From: Bacteroidota bacterium
GTDB lineage: Bacteria > Bacteroidota > Bacteroidia > Bacteroidales > Paludibacteraceae
NCBI GenBank assembly: GCA_021804525.1
Contig: JAJZHJ010000001.1
Span: forward strand, 1 to 18,466
DNA: 18,466 nucleotides
Reading direction: 5' to 3'
Shown here: positions 6,580-15,497 of the stretch, one piece after another
Position numbering within the stretch: position 1 is the first letter of the stretch
How the letters are laid out: each line of letters begins with the position of its first letter
Notes under the pieces: generated by a model
What the model saw: only the letters and a program-made list of their open reading frames with translations
What the model was told of the DNA's origin: nothing
Databases searched by the model: none
Translations under genes and position numbers: made by a program

Positions 6580-7293
6580 ATGATAAAATTAAGCGTTAAC
6601 ATCAATAAAGTAGCTACTTTACGCAATGCCAGGGGAGGAAATGTGCCTGATGTATTAAAAGTGGCCGAAGATTGTCAGTTATTCGGTGCAGATGGAATCA
6701 CAGTTCATCCTCGTCCAGACGAACGTCACATTCGTTATGCTGATGTTTATGCGTTACGTTCATTGGTCACAACTGAATTTAATATTGAAGGATATCCTTC
6801 TTCTCAATTTATTGATTTGGTATGTAAAGTAAAACCAGAACAAGTAACGTTAGTACCCGATCCACCAGAAGCTATAACATCAAATGCTGGCTGGGATACC
6901 ATTCATCATGCCAGTTTTTTGAAAGAAGTAATCAGCGAATTTCAATCTCATAATATTCGTGTGTCAATTTTTGTGGACACAAATCTTGACAACATTCGAA
7001 ATGCTGCCTTGACAGAAACAGATCGTGTTGAGTTATACACTGAACCTTATGCAGTCTTGTTTCCTGCTTCTCCTGAAAATGCTATTGCACCATTTCTTGA
7101 AGCTGCTAAAACAGCACGATCTGCAGGCTTAGGGGTCAATGCAGGCCATGACTTAAACTTGGCTAATCTTAACTACATGGCAAAAATGATTCCCTGGCTC
7201 TCGGAGGTTTCTATCGGACACGCTTTGATAAGCGATGCTCTCTATTTTGGCCTTGAGACAACGATAAAAAAGTATAAGGCATTATTAGTTTGA
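6580..7293 (+). CDS. pdxJ: Pyridoxine 5'-phosphate synthase
   Basis: 237 residues, typical PdxJ length. It condenses 1-deoxy-D-xylulose 5-phosphate with 3-amino-2-oxopropyl phosphate to make pyridoxine 5'-phosphate, the last ring-forming step of the DXP-dependent vitamin B6 pathway. The TIM-barrel start [16 protein letters not shown] (4-19) is diagnostic. [11 protein letters not shown] (41-51) carries His43, Arg45 and His50; Glu70 lies in N-I-E-G-Y-P; His190 lies in N-A-G-H-D-L-N. These match the active-site His and Glu positions of the E. coli enzyme. It is the first gene after a good promoter; the ExbB-like gene follows after 83 bases, so co-transcription with the ExbB-ExbD-TonB set is possible but not shown. 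Confidence 0.97.
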   Translation: MIKLSVNINKVATLRNARGGNVPDVLKVAEDCQLFGADGITVHPRPDERHIRYADVYALRSLVTTEFNIEGYPSSQFIDLVCKVKPEQVTLVPDPPEAITSNAGWDTIHHASFLKEVISEFQSHNIRVSIFVDTNLDNIRNAALTETDRVELYTEPYAVLFPASPENAIAPFLEAAKTARSAGLGVNAGHDLNLANLNYMAKMIPWLSEVSIGHALISDALYFGLETTIKKYKALLV

Positions 7294-7376
7294 ACATACA
7301 TATTACAAATACTGATTTTATACTAAATGCTACATGACCCTTGTTACATTGAATTGATTTATTAAATTATCTTGGT

Positions 7377-8057
7377 ATGAATATAATGCTTATTTTACAA
7401 GCCGTTTCGCCACAACTACCTGTTAGCACTCCGGTTGTTACTAATCAGAGCGAAACCATGTATGATATTGTGCTAAAAGGAGGTTGGATTTTGGCACCAA
7501 TCGCTTTTTTGCTTTTGGTTGCCGTGTATGTCATTATTGTGAGATCTATTGAAATTCACAAAGCATCTAAAACCAAGAATTTAGTGGATAAAATAGCACC
7601 TATGCTTAAAGAAGGAAATGTTGAAAAAGCCATTTCTCTCTGTGAGATGAGTAATATGCCTATTGGTGAAGTATTAACTTGTGGCTTGAAAAATTTAGGC
7701 AATCCTGTGCTTGACATTAAAGATTCGATGGAAGCTGAGGCTCGCCAGCAAGTCGATCAGCTAAGCAAAGGAATGAATTATTTAGCCATTATTTCTTCAA
7801 TTGCTCCTATGTTCGGTTTTTTGGGAACAATCTTTGGTGTTATTAAAATATTCTACAGCATTTCGTTAACGGATAACATCAGTATTGGTACCATCTCTGG
7901 TGGTTTATATCAAAAAATGATTTCTTCGGCCGCAGGTTTGTTAGTGGGTATTATTGCCTTTTCTGCTTATCAGATTTTGAATGGAAATATGGATCGCATT
8001 ATTTCCAGCATGGAGCGACAAAGCAACCAGTTTTTGAATCTGCTTAGAAATAAATAG
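7377..8057 (+). CDS. exbB: MotA/TolQ/ExbB family proton channel protein
   Basis: 226 residues with three membrane segments at about 35-55, 133-158 and 183-203 and a cytoplasmic region between the first two, the ExbB/TolQ topology. A-P-M-F-G-F-L-G-T-I-F-G-V-I (143-156) is the family signature in the second segment. With the ExbD/TolR partner 26 bases downstream it would form the inner-membrane proton channel whose motive force energises a TonB- or TolA-like protein. The N-terminus is uncertain: ATG codons at 7377 and 7386 are both possible, and residues 1-30 are a poorly conserved periplasmic lead. Whether it acts as ExbB or TolQ cannot be decided from sequence alone; the TonB-like gene next door favours ExbB, and I see no tolB or pal gene here. 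Confidence 0.93.
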   Translation: MNIMLILQAVSPQLPVSTPVVTNQSETMYDIVLKGGWILAPIAFLLLVAVYVIIVRSIEIHKASKTKNLVDKIAPMLKEGNVEKAISLCEMSNMPIGEVLTCGLKNLGNPVLDIKDSMEAEARQQVDQLSKGMNYLAIISSIAPMFGFLGTIFGVIKIFYSISLTDNISIGTISGGLYQKMISSAAGLLVGIIAFSAYQILNGNMDRIISSMERQSNQFLNLLRNK

Positions 8058-8083
8058 AGCGATATTTCTCAAAATATTCTACT

Positions 8084-8482
8084 ATGGTCATCAAACGCAA
8101 AAGAGAGTTGCAACCCGAGGTATATACTTCGTCACTCAACGATATAATGTTTTTTTTGCTGCTCTTTTTTCTCATTGTTTCGACATTGGTTAACCCATCG
8201 GTTATTCAATTAATGCTCCCTAAAGCGTCGGCTAACCTTCAGCAAATGTCAAAACAGACAATCAATTTATCCATTACTGCCGATCTTCATTATTATCTGA
8301 ATGATAAGCCTATTGAGCTTGATCAAATAAAGCCTGCAATTCAACAAATGGTGGCAAACACGTCTGATGCAACAATTATCTTACGTGCTGATCGTTCTAT
8401 TCAGCTTCAAAACTTGGTGACTATTCTGGACATTGGCCACCAACTACGTGTGAAAATGATTTTAGCAACGCAGAAAGAATGA
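8084..8482 (+). CDS. exbD: ExbD/TolR family energy-transducing protein
   Basis: 132 residues. A short basic cytoplasmic N-terminus is followed by one membrane segment at about 19-37 beginning L-N-D-I-M-F-F-L-L-L-F-F; Asp20 corresponds to the essential proton-carrying Asp of ExbD/TolR. V-I-Q-L-M-L-P-K-A (44-52) is the conserved post-membrane motif, and residues about 60-132 form the periplasmic domain with the usual I-I-L-R-A-D-R-S-I stretch. It works as a dimer inside the ExbB pentamer. It lies 26 bases after the ExbB-like gene and 54 bases before the TonB-like gene, all in the same direction, consistent with one transcript. Confidence 0.93.
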   Translation: MVIKRKRELQPEVYTSSLNDIMFFLLLFFLIVSTLVNPSVIQLMLPKASANLQQMSKQTINLSITADLHYYLNDKPIELDQIKPAIQQMVANTSDATIILRADRSIQLQNLVTILDIGHQLRVKMILATQKE

Positions 8483-8536
8483 TTTTTTGGCTTAATCCCC
8501 AAATGCTTTTATTAGCAGCTTGAAAACAGAAATTTT

Positions 8537-9322
8537 ATGAGAAAATCAACTCGATATGGAATAATAGGAACGACTGTATTTGCCATATTGGTTTTATTGT
8601 TGTTTTTGCTTGTAAAGATTCCTTCTATTCAAAATTCTTTCAACGAACCTGTTTATATCAATTTGGGAGATGCGCCAGATGGAGTAGGGGTTTCGGTTCC
8701 TTCGCCGGCAACGAGCGCTCCTATGGTGGTAAAATCGAAGGCAATTGCTTCTTCATCACAAGCTTCGCACGAAAACGTTGAAACTCAAATCGCTAATTCT
8801 CCTGTTTCAATGCCGGATGTAAAAAAAACAAGGAAGAATAGTGTTGTAAAACAAGAAAGTATTGACAAAAAGAAAGATCAAAAACTTATTGATGAAGCTT
8901 TTCAACGAGCACAGCAAGCAAAGAAAACAGCAGAGCAACAACAAAGTATTATTAATAGGGCACAAAAATTAGGAAGTGTTTTTGGCGAAGATCATGGTAA
9001 GGGTTCCGGTAATGGACAAGGTGACCACGTGCAAGGAAATCCACTTGGAGTTATTGGTGGCAATGGAGTAAATGTTTCTGTTTCCGGACGCTCTCCAATG
9101 TATATCCCATCTCCGGCATACCTTAGCAATAACGAAGGTACTGTTACGGTACACGTTGTGGTGGATCGTGATGGTAGCGTTTCGAATGCTTACATAGGCG
9201 CATCAACTACAACCGACGAAACATTACGCAACGCTGCTTTACTAGCTGCTAAAAAAAGTAAATTTTCAAAAGGTGACCATGATGCTATTGGCACAATTAT
9301 ATATCATTTTATTTTAAAATGA
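8537..9322 (+). CDS. TonB-like energy-transducing periplasmic protein
   Basis: 261 residues. A single N-terminal membrane anchor (about 7-28) is followed by a Ser/Ala-rich stretch, a charged Lys/Gln/Ala-rich probable helix (about 95-146), a glycine-rich linker (about 150-185) and a C-terminal TonB/TolA-type domain (about 186-261) with E-G-T-V-T-V-H-V-V-V-D-R-D-G-S-V and a final Y-H-F-I-L-K strand. It lacks the Pro-Lys/Pro-Glu repeats of classical TonB, so its spacer recalls TolA. Third in the set after the ExbB- and ExbD-like genes, it should couple their proton-driven motion to outer-membrane receptors or envelope maintenance. No symbol is given because TonB and TolA roles cannot be separated here. 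Confidence 0.85.
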   Translation: MRKSTRYGIIGTTVFAILVLLLFLLVKIPSIQNSFNEPVYINLGDAPDGVGVSVPSPATSAPMVVKSKAIASSSQASHENVETQIANSPVSMPDVKKTRKNSVVKQESIDKKKDQKLIDEAFQRAQQAKKTAEQQQSIINRAQKLGSVFGEDHGKGSGNGQGDHVQGNPLGVIGGNGVNVSVSGRSPMYIPSPAYLSNNEGTVTVHVVVDRDGSVSNAYIGASTTTDETLRNAALLAAKKSKFSKGDHDAIGTIIYHFILK

Positions 9323-9435
9323 CTTTCATACGAGAATAATTTTTTCGTTTAAGGACGTCTGGAACTCACATAAAAACAGTATCATATTCTTGATTGTAAA
9401 TAATTTACATGCTCGTTGCATAACATCAAATATTT

Positions 9436-9987
9436 ATGTCAAATAATTTTATTTTTCTTGCTGAAGGATTTGAAGAGACGGAAGCAATTACAGTCGTTGA
9501 TTTATTGCGTCGTGCTTCCATTGACGTGGTAACAGTTTCTATCACAGGCTTTACTATGGTGACCGGATCTCACGCCATTCAAATTTTGGCTGATGCTTTA
9601 TTTGAAGAAATTGATTTTTCCCATGCTGAACTTTTGATTTTGCCAGGTGGAATGCCAGGTTCAGCACATTTAGCAGAACATAAAGGGCTTAATGATCTGC
9701 TTCAGCTGCACAACAAAAAAAATAAAAATATTGCTGCAATTTGTGCTGCACCAACTGTTTTGGGAAAATTAAACATATTACAAAATCGAGAAGCGATATG
9801 TTATCCCGGCTTTGAGAAAGATTTGATTGCTGCAAATATTTCTGGTAAAACGTTGATTCAAGATTCCAACATTATTACTGCAAAAGGACCTGCATACGCT
9901 GTTGATTTCGGCTTGTATTTAGTGCAATTAATAAAAGGTTCGGCAAAAGCGAAGGAGGTTGCAGATCATTTTTTATATATACTTTAA
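9436..9987 (+). CDS. DJ-1/PfpI (ThiJ) family protein, YajL-like
   Basis: 183 residues, single-domain DJ-1 size. Residues 9-19 (A-E-G-F-E-E-T-E-A-I-T) carry the conserved glutamate, Glu16, matching Glu18 of human DJ-1. L-P-G-G-M-P-G-S (69-76) is the conserved turn, and A-A-I-C-A-A-P (100-106) holds the reactive cysteine Cys103 at the nucleophile elbow. Such proteins are credited with chaperone, glyoxalase or deglycase activities against oxidative and carbonyl damage; the deglycase claim is disputed. Older databases label it as a thiazole biosynthesis enzyme, which is not supported by this sequence. It lies 113 bases after the TonB-like gene and 54 bases before the nrnA gene, so its transcript membership is unclear. 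Confidence 0.93.
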   Translation: MSNNFIFLAEGFEETEAITVVDLLRRASIDVVTVSITGFTMVTGSHAIQILADALFEEIDFSHAELLILPGGMPGSAHLAEHKGLNDLLQLHNKKNKNIAAICAAPTVLGKLNILQNREAICYPGFEKDLIAANISGKTLIQDSNIITAKGPAYAVDFGLYLVQLIKGSAKAKEVADHFLYIL

Positions 9988-10041
9988 TGCAACTCCTATT
10001 TCTATTTATCATAATATTAATTATAGGAAAATTGATTATCA

Positions 10042-11079
10042 ATGCTTACAAAAATAATTACAGAAACTTTAGTTAACGAGTCAAATGAACTGATTGTTAG
10101 AGCTAATAAAGTAGCAATTATAACGCATATGAGTCCAGATGGCGATGCAATAGGTTCTGCACTTGGACTTTATCATTTTCTTTACTCACTCAATAAAGAA
10201 GCAATTGTTATTGTTCCAAATCGCTACGCGTCTTTCTTCGACTGGATGCCAGCAATTTCTCAAATATTGATTTATGATGAAACTAAAGAACAAGTTGATC
10301 AATTACTACCATCATGCGATTTGATGATTCTGACTGATTTCAATGCTATTTCTCGAATTGATAAGCTAAAAGAAGTTGTCGAGCAATTCAAAGAGAAAAA
10401 GATTTTAATTGATCATCATCGCAATCCTGAAAACATTGCAGATGTGATAATTTCTTATCCGACAATTGCATCCACTTCAGAGCTAGTATTTCGATTAATA
10501 TGCAGAATGGGATTTTTTGAAACAATTAATCACCCTTGTGCAACGTGTATTTATACTGGAATGATGACAGATACAGGAGCTTTCACTTTTAATTCAAACA
10601 GTCCAGAAATTTACTTCATTATTTCTGAACTTTTGACTAAAGGAATAGACAAAGATCAGATTTACAATAACATATATAACACTTATTCAACCGATCGTTT
10701 GCGACTAATGGGATATACATTAAGTGAAAAAATGGAAGTCTTACTTGAGTACAAAACCGCCATTATTACGCTAACAAACAAAGAATTAAAACGTTACAAT
10801 TATCAGGAAGGTGACACAGAAGGCTTTGTTAATCTGCCGCTGAGCATAAAAGGCATTGTGTTTTCTGTTCTCATCAAAGAAAATACTAATAACGTGAAAC
10901 TTTCTTTGCGTTCACGAGGTTCATTCCCTGTCAATCAAGTTGCAGCAACTTATTTTCATGGCGGGGGCCATATTAATGCTGCTGGCGGTGAAAGCTATGA
11001 TTCATTAATGCAAACCGTTGAACAATTAAAACAAGTTCTGCCTCTTTACAAGAAGCAACTTGAAATATCAGAATTCTAA
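10042..11079 (+). CDS. nrnA: DHH/DHHA1 family phosphoesterase, NrnA-type oligoribonuclease/pAp phosphatase
   Basis: 345 residues. H-M-S-P-D-G-D-A-I-G-S (29-39) supplies His29, Asp33 and Asp35; Asp99 is in L-T-D-F; I-D-H-H (123-126) is the name-giving DHH motif; M-T-D-T-G-A-F (175-181) adds Asp177. These are the Mn-binding residues of the DHH core. The C-terminal DHHA1 domain ends in F-H-G-G-G-H-I-N-A-A-G-G (305-316), the substrate-binding glycine motif. NrnA enzymes degrade 2-5 nt RNA oligomers and, in several species, dephosphorylate 3'-phosphoadenosine 5'-phosphate. This is the expected replacement for Orn, which Bacteroidota generally lack. RecJ is excluded by the short length. The 3' end faces purA across 36 bases. 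Confidence 0.92.
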   Translation: MLTKIITETLVNESNELIVRANKVAIITHMSPDGDAIGSALGLYHFLYSLNKEAIVIVPNRYASFFDWMPAISQILIYDETKEQVDQLLPSCDLMILTDFNAISRIDKLKEVVEQFKEKKILIDHHRNPENIADVIISYPTIASTSELVFRLICRMGFFETINHPCATCIYTGMMTDTGAFTFNSNSPEIYFIISELLTKGIDKDQIYNNIYNTYSTDRLRLMGYTLSEKMEVLLEYKTAIITLTNKELKRYNYQEGDTEGFVNLPLSIKGIVFSVLIKENTNNVKLSLRSRGSFPVNQVAATYFHGGGHINAAGGESYDSLMQTVEQLKQVLPLYKKQLEISEF

Positions 11080-11115
11080 TTTATAAAAAAATTGAGATGG
11101 GCTAAAGATTTAATT

Positions 11116-12387
11116 TTATTTCTTTGGCAGAAAAATAGTTTGCTCTCTATCAGCACCTACTGAGACAATTGTGATGGATGTATTCAATTCATTTTCAATA
11201 AAATGGATATAAGCATTAAACTCTTCTGGAAATTCGTTTTGATGCTTCATACCTGACATGGCAGATTTCCAGCCCGGAAGCTCTGCATAAATAGGTTCAA
11301 TAACGGCATCTGTTTCAAATGGAAAATAACTAATTTCTTGTCCATTAATTTTATAAGCAACACATACGTTAATTGTATCAAAATCATCAAGAACATCACT
11401 TTTCATCATAATAAGTTGCGTAACGCCATTAATCATAATGGCATATTTCAACGCAACTAGATCAAGCCATCCACAACGACGAGGACGGCCTGTTACTGAA
11501 CCATATTCGTAGCCAAGATCACGCATTTTTTGTCCTGTTTCATCCATCAATTCTGTAGGGAACGGACCACTTCCAACTCGCGTACAATATGCTTTGAAAA
11601 TACCAAAAACCTCTCCAATTCGATTTGGGGCAATTCCTAAGCCTGTGCAAACACCAGCTGAAATGGTATTAGAGGACGTAACAAACGGATATGAACCAAA
11701 ATCAATATCTAGCATGGTACCTTGTGCACCTTCTGCCAAAATTGATTTTTTATGATTAATGTACATATTTGCAACATGTTCACTATCAATAAATTGAAAT
11801 TCTTTTAATTTTTCAATCCCTTCAAACCATTCTTTTTCAAGTCGTTCTAAATCATTAACTGAATAGTTATACTGCAATAAAATCGATTTATGACGAGCAG
11901 TTGCCGCAGCATATTTTTGATCAAAATTATGAAGCAAGTCCCCTACCCTAAGTCCATTACGGCTAATTTTGTCTGTATATGCAGGTCCAATCCCTTTCCC
12001 AGTAGTTCCAATCTTATCGTTACCTTTTGCTGTTTCATACGCTGCATCAAGCAAACGGTGCGTTGGTAAAATAAGGTGTGCTTTTTTAGAAATCAATAAT
12101 TTGGTTGTGAGTTTATGGCCCGATGCTTCTAAAGCTTCAACTTCTGTCTTAAATAAGGCTGGATCAAGAACAACTCCATTTCCTATAATATTGATTTTGT
12201 CTCCTTGGAAAATACCGGAAGGAATTGATCTCAAAACATATTTTTCACCTTCAAATTCAAGCGTATGGCCAGCATTAGGGCCACCCTGAAAACGAGCTAC
12301 AACATCATATTTGGGTGTCAATACATCAACCACTTTTCCTTTGCCTTCATCTCCCCATTGAAGGCCTAATAAAACATCTACTTTCAC
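11116..12387 (-). CDS. purA: Adenylosuccinate synthetase
   Basis: 423 residues, family-typical. It uses GTP to join IMP and aspartate into adenylosuccinate, the first committed step to AMP. The N-terminal Q-W-G-D-E-G-K-G-K (10-18) gives Asp13 and Lys16, and G-G-P-N-A-G-H-T-L (35-43) gives His41, the catalytic residues at the same numbers as in E. coli PurA. G-T-T-G-K-G-I-G-P-A-Y (127-137) contributes to the IMP-binding site, and G-S-V-T-G-R-P-R-R-C-G-W (297-308) lies in a conserved nucleotide-site segment. It appears monocistronic, with its promoter somewhere in 12388-12586 and the sdh terminator upstream of it. Confidence 0.97.
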   Translation of the reverse strand: MKVDVLLGLQWGDEGKGKVVDVLTPKYDVVARFQGGPNAGHTLEFEGEKYVLRSIPSGIFQGDKINIIGNGVVLDPALFKTEVEALEASGHKLTTKLLISKKAHLILPTHRLLDAAYETAKGNDKIGTTGKGIGPAYTDKISRNGLRVGDLLHNFDQKYAAATARHKSILLQYNYSVNDLERLEKEWFEGIEKLKEFQFIDSEHVANMYINHKKSILAEGAQGTMLDIDFGSYPFVTSSNTISAGVCTGLGIAPNRIGEVFGIFKAYCTRVGSGPFPTELMDETGQKMRDLGYEYGSVTGRPRRCGWLDLVALKYAIMINGVTQLIMMKSDVLDDFDTINVCVAYKINGQEISYFPFETDAVIEPIYAELPGWKSAMSGMKHQNEFPEEFNAYIHFIENELNTSITIVSVGADREQTIFLPKK

Positions 12388-12586
12388 GACAATAAAATTT
12401 AGTTAAGTAAGTGACTAATCGCGTCTTATTGAATAATTATACATAATTAACCGAACATTTTTCGTTTGAAAAATTTGTTGAGGCACTCTTCTATCGATAA
12501 ATTTCTGCTATTCGATTTGAATGTAAAGATATTCTTTTTCTATGAAATTTGCTAATGTAATATACAAAAAAGATAGCTCACAAAAA
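12388..12586 (-). promoter_or_regulatory. 5' region of purA
   Basis: This non-coding stretch precedes purA on the minus strand. The best promoter candidate is TATCTTTA (minus strand, 12531-12524), one mismatch from TAnnTTTG and without a clear -33 TTG; it would give a leader of about 130 nt. A short perfect hairpin, ATTTTTC-GTTT-GAAAAAT, lies at 12457-12474 but has no T-run. I recognise no known purine riboswitch. Confidence 0.35.
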
Positions 12587-12626
12587 CTGCCTCATATTTG
12601 CTGTTTTGTGTAGCAATACGAGGCAG
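12582..12626 (-). terminator. Intrinsic terminator of the sdh/frd operon
   Basis: On the minus strand CTGCCTC (12626-12620) pairs with GAGGCAG (12593-12587), and the stem continues inward through TTGCT/AGCAA with one mismatch and one bulge, about 14 pairs in all. Five T follow on the minus strand (AAAAA at 12582-12586 on plus). It is about 70 bases past the sdhB stop and oriented to end the sdh transcript before purA. The plus-strand side has no T-run. Confidence 0.85.
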
Positions 12627-12695
12627 AACTATTATCTCATTTGTAATTAGCAGAATATATAGAAAAGCATTTAATTATTTCAAGAAGAAACAATA

Positions 12696-13451
12696 TTAGT
12701 CTTTCAATTTGGCTTTTAAAAACTCACGATTAAGGCGAGCAATATGCGAAATTGAAACATTCTTGGGACATTCTGATTCACAAGCCCCTGTATTGGTACA
12801 ATTTCCAAATCCAAGTTCATCCATTTTAGTCACCATCGCTTTTGCACGACGTGAAGCTTCTATTTTGCCTTGAGGTAAAAGTGCTAATTGACTCACTTTC
12901 GCAGCAACAAACAACATGGCTGATCCATTTTTGCAGGCTGCAACACAAGCACCACATCCAATACACGAAGCAGCATCCATAGCTTCATCTGCTTTTTCTT
13001 TTGAAATTGGAATTGCATTGGCATCAGGAACACCTCCAGTAGTAACTGATACAAAACCACCTGCTTGAATGATTTTATCAAAAGCACTTCGATCAACCAT
13101 CAAGTCTTTAATAACAGGGAACCCTCTTGAACGCCAGGGTTCAACTATGATGGTTTCGCCATCTTTGAATTTGCGCATGTGAAGCTGACATGTAGTTACA
13201 TCTTCGTCCGGTCCATGTGGATGCCCATTGATGTAAAGCGAACACATTCCACAAATTCCTTCGCGACAATCGTGATCAAAAACGATTGTTTCTTTTTTCT
13301 CTGAAATTAATTTTTCATTCAAAATATCTAACATTTCAAGAAAAGAACTATCTGTTGAAATGTCATTTAATTGATACGTTTCAAAAGCGCCTTTGGCTTG
13401 AGGCCCTTTTTGACGCCATATTTTCAGGGTGATATGAATTGTTTTTTCCAT
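12696..13451 (-). CDS. sdhB: Succinate dehydrogenase/fumarate reductase iron-sulfur subunit
   Basis: 251 residues. It carries electrons between the flavoprotein and the membrane quinone site. The N-terminal plant-ferredoxin-like domain binds the [2Fe-2S] cluster through Cys62, Cys67, Cys70 and Cys88. The C-terminal domain has C-I-G-C-G-A-C (163-169) followed by Cys173, and Cys218, Cys224 and Cys228 (G-A-C-E-S-E-C-P), sufficient for the [4Fe-4S] and [3Fe-4S] clusters. It is the last gene of the C-A-B operon, 72 bases after sdhA, and is followed by a strong terminator. In fermenting Bacteroidales the complex usually works as fumarate reductase (then frdB); sequence alone does not decide the direction. 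Confidence 0.95.
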   Translation of the reverse strand: MEKTIHITLKIWRQKGPQAKGAFETYQLNDISTDSSFLEMLDILNEKLISEKKETIVFDHDCREGICGMCSLYINGHPHGPDEDVTTCQLHMRKFKDGETIIVEPWRSRGFPVIKDLMVDRSAFDKIIQAGGFVSVTTGGVPDANAIPISKEKADEAMDAASCIGCGACVAACKNGSAMLFVAAKVSQLALLPQGKIEASRRAKAMVTKMDELGFGNCTNTGACESECPKNVSISHIARLNREFLKAKLKD

Positions 13452-13523
13452 AATTTGATGATTTTTATTGCCTTCTGACTATTAAGCTGTTTTTGTTTGC
13501 AACCTAATAACCCGGTATTGCGT

Positions 13524-15464
13524 TTACTTGTAATTTCGTTGTTGCATGTGTACGGATTCATATATAAGTGGTTCTTTCAGAAGAGAAGGCTCTTTTCCAT
13601 CGCCTTCATATTTCCAGCAAGCGACATACGAAAAATTCTCATCGTCACGCAATGCTTCTCCATCTCCTGTTTGATATTCGAGTCTAAAATGACCACCACA
13701 TGATTCTTCTCGATGCAAAGCATCACGAGCCATCAATTCTCCAATCTCAATGAAATCAGAAACTCTTAATGCTTTTTCTAATTCAACGTTCAAATCTTCA
13801 CTTTCACCTGGAATAAAAACATTTGTCCAAAATTCATGTTTTACCTGTATAATGGCATCTAATGCTTTTTGAAGGCTCTCTTTGGTACGGCTCATACCGA
13901 CAAAGTCCCACATGATCAATCCTAATTGTTTATGAATTGAATCCACAGAACGATTTCCTTTGATAGCCATTATTTTTTGAATTCTCGATTGAACAGCGCC
14001 TTCGGTTTCAGCAAATTCAGGGAGTTCAGTGCTCATACGAGGAGTTCTGATTTCGTCAGCCAAATAATTTTGAATTGTGTAAGGTAAAACAAAATATCCA
14101 TCAGCTAAGCCTTGCATTAAGGCCGACGCTCCCAAACGATTGGCGCCATGATCTGAAAAATTCGCTTCACCAATAGCAAAAAGGCCTTCAATGCTTGTCA
14201 TACATTCATAATCAACCCAAATGCCACCCATAGTATAATGGATAGCTGGATAGATCATCATCGGAGTTGTATATGGATCTTCATCAACAATTTTATAATA
14301 CATTTGAAACAAGTTCCCATAACGAGCTTCGACAACGTCACGTCCCAAACGATTAATAACTTCTGAGAAATCGAGATAAACTGCTAATCCAGTTGCTCCT
14401 ACTCCATAACCTGCATCACATCTTTCTTTAGCTGCGCGCGAAGCTACATCACGAGGCACTAAATTTCCAAAAGCAGGATAACGACGTTCCAAATAATAAT
14501 CACGCTCATCTTCAGGAATTTGAGTAGGTTTCATTTTCCCCGCACGTATTGCTTCGGCATCTTCTTTTTTCTTCGGTACCCAAATACGACCATCATTTCG
14601 TAATGATTCGGACATCAGTGTCAATTTGGATTGAAACTCACCATGCACCGGAATACAAGTTGGGTGTATTTGAGCGTAACAGGGATTAGCAAAATAGGCT
14701 CCTTTGCGAAAACATTGCATAGCAGCAGAGCCATTTGATCCCATGGCATTAGTTGATAAAAAGAATGTGTTGCCATATCCGCCGGTTGCAATTACTACAG
14801 CATGTGCAAAGAAACGTTCTAATCTTCCGGTTCGCAAATTACGGGCAATAATTCCACGCGCTTTCCCATCAATCACCACAACATCCATCATTTCATAACG
14901 AGTATGGAGTTTCACCGATCCTTTACTGATTTGTCGGCTTAATGCAGAATAAGCGCCTAATAATAATTGTTGACCGGTTTGCCCTTTAGCATAAAAAGTG
15001 CGCGAAACCTGAGCGCCACCAAAAGAACGATTGTCTAACAATCCTCCATATTCGCGAGCAAAAGGAACACCTTGTGCCACACATTGATCAATAATACTGT
15101 TAGAAACTTCTGCTAAACGATATACGTTGGCTTCACGAGCTCGATAATCACCTCCTTTGATGGTGTCATAAAAGAGTCGAAAAACGGAATCTCCATCATT
15201 GGGGTAATTTTTAGCAGCATTTATACCGCCTTGAGCAGCAATCGAGTGTGCACGCCGTGGTGAATCTTGAATACAAAAATTTAAGACATTAAATCCAAGC
15301 TCTCCTAAAGATGCAGCTGCAGAAGCTCCGGCTAAACCGGTACCAACCACTATGATATCTAAACGTCTTTTGTTGGCCGGATTGACTAATTTTTGTGAGG
15401 CTTTATAGTTACTCCACTTTTGGGCTAAAGGTCCTTGTGGAATTTTGGAATTTATCTGTGTCAT
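13524..15464 (-). CDS. sdhA: Succinate dehydrogenase/fumarate reductase flavoprotein subunit
   Basis: 646 residues. The catalytic subunit interconverts succinate and fumarate. [12 protein letters not shown] (39-50) is the dinucleotide-binding loop; [11 protein letters not shown] (70-80) contains His73, the expected covalent FAD attachment site. The substrate site is represented by H-P-T-C-I-P (267-272), P-R-D-V-A-S-R (337-343) with the probable proton-shuttling Arg338, His409 (A-I-H-Y-T-M-G-G) and D-H-G-A-N-R-L-G (438-445). Length and motifs match the large Bacteroidota/Bacillus-type subunit. It starts 33 bases after sdhC and is co-transcribed with sdhC and sdhB. It may equally be called frdA. 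Confidence 0.96.
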   Translation of the reverse strand: MTQINSKIPQGPLAQKWSNYKASQKLVNPANKRRLDIIVVGTGLAGASAAASLGELGFNVLNFCIQDSPRRAHSIAAQGGINAAKNYPNDGDSVFRLFYDTIKGGDYRAREANVYRLAEVSNSIIDQCVAQGVPFAREYGGLLDNRSFGGAQVSRTFYAKGQTGQQLLLGAYSALSRQISKGSVKLHTRYEMMDVVVIDGKARGIIARNLRTGRLERFFAHAVVIATGGYGNTFFLSTNAMGSNGSAAMQCFRKGAYFANPCYAQIHPTCIPVHGEFQSKLTLMSESLRNDGRIWVPKKKEDAEAIRAGKMKPTQIPEDERDYYLERRYPAFGNLVPRDVASRAAKERCDAGYGVGATGLAVYLDFSEVINRLGRDVVEARYGNLFQMYYKIVDEDPYTTPMMIYPAIHYTMGGIWVDYECMTSIEGLFAIGEANFSDHGANRLGASALMQGLADGYFVLPYTIQNYLADEIRTPRMSTELPEFAETEGAVQSRIQKIMAIKGNRSVDSIHKQLGLIMWDFVGMSRTKESLQKALDAIIQVKHEFWTNVFIPGESEDLNVELEKALRVSDFIEIGELMARDALHREESCGGHFRLEYQTGDGEALRDDENFSYVACWKYEGDGKEPSLLKEPLIYESVHMQQRNYK

Positions 15465-15497
15465 ATTTTATAAGTTTATTATTTTAGAAACAACAAG

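Noticed and set aside
11080..11115. Bidirectional terminator between the converging nrnA and purA genes
   Set aside because: The 36-base gap has an A-run and T-rich flanks but no stem that I can pair convincingly.
12446..12460. CCGAACATT upstream of purA resembles the Bacillus PurR box (AWWWCCGAACWWT)
   Set aside because: It has one mismatch, is a single site without the usual inverted partner, and Bacillus-type PurR is not expected in Bacteroidota, so chance is the better explanation.
12457..12474. ATTTTTC-GTTT-GAAAAAT hairpin in the purA 5' region as a terminator
   Set aside because: The stem is only A-T plus one G-C pair and is not followed by a T-run on either strand at the right place.
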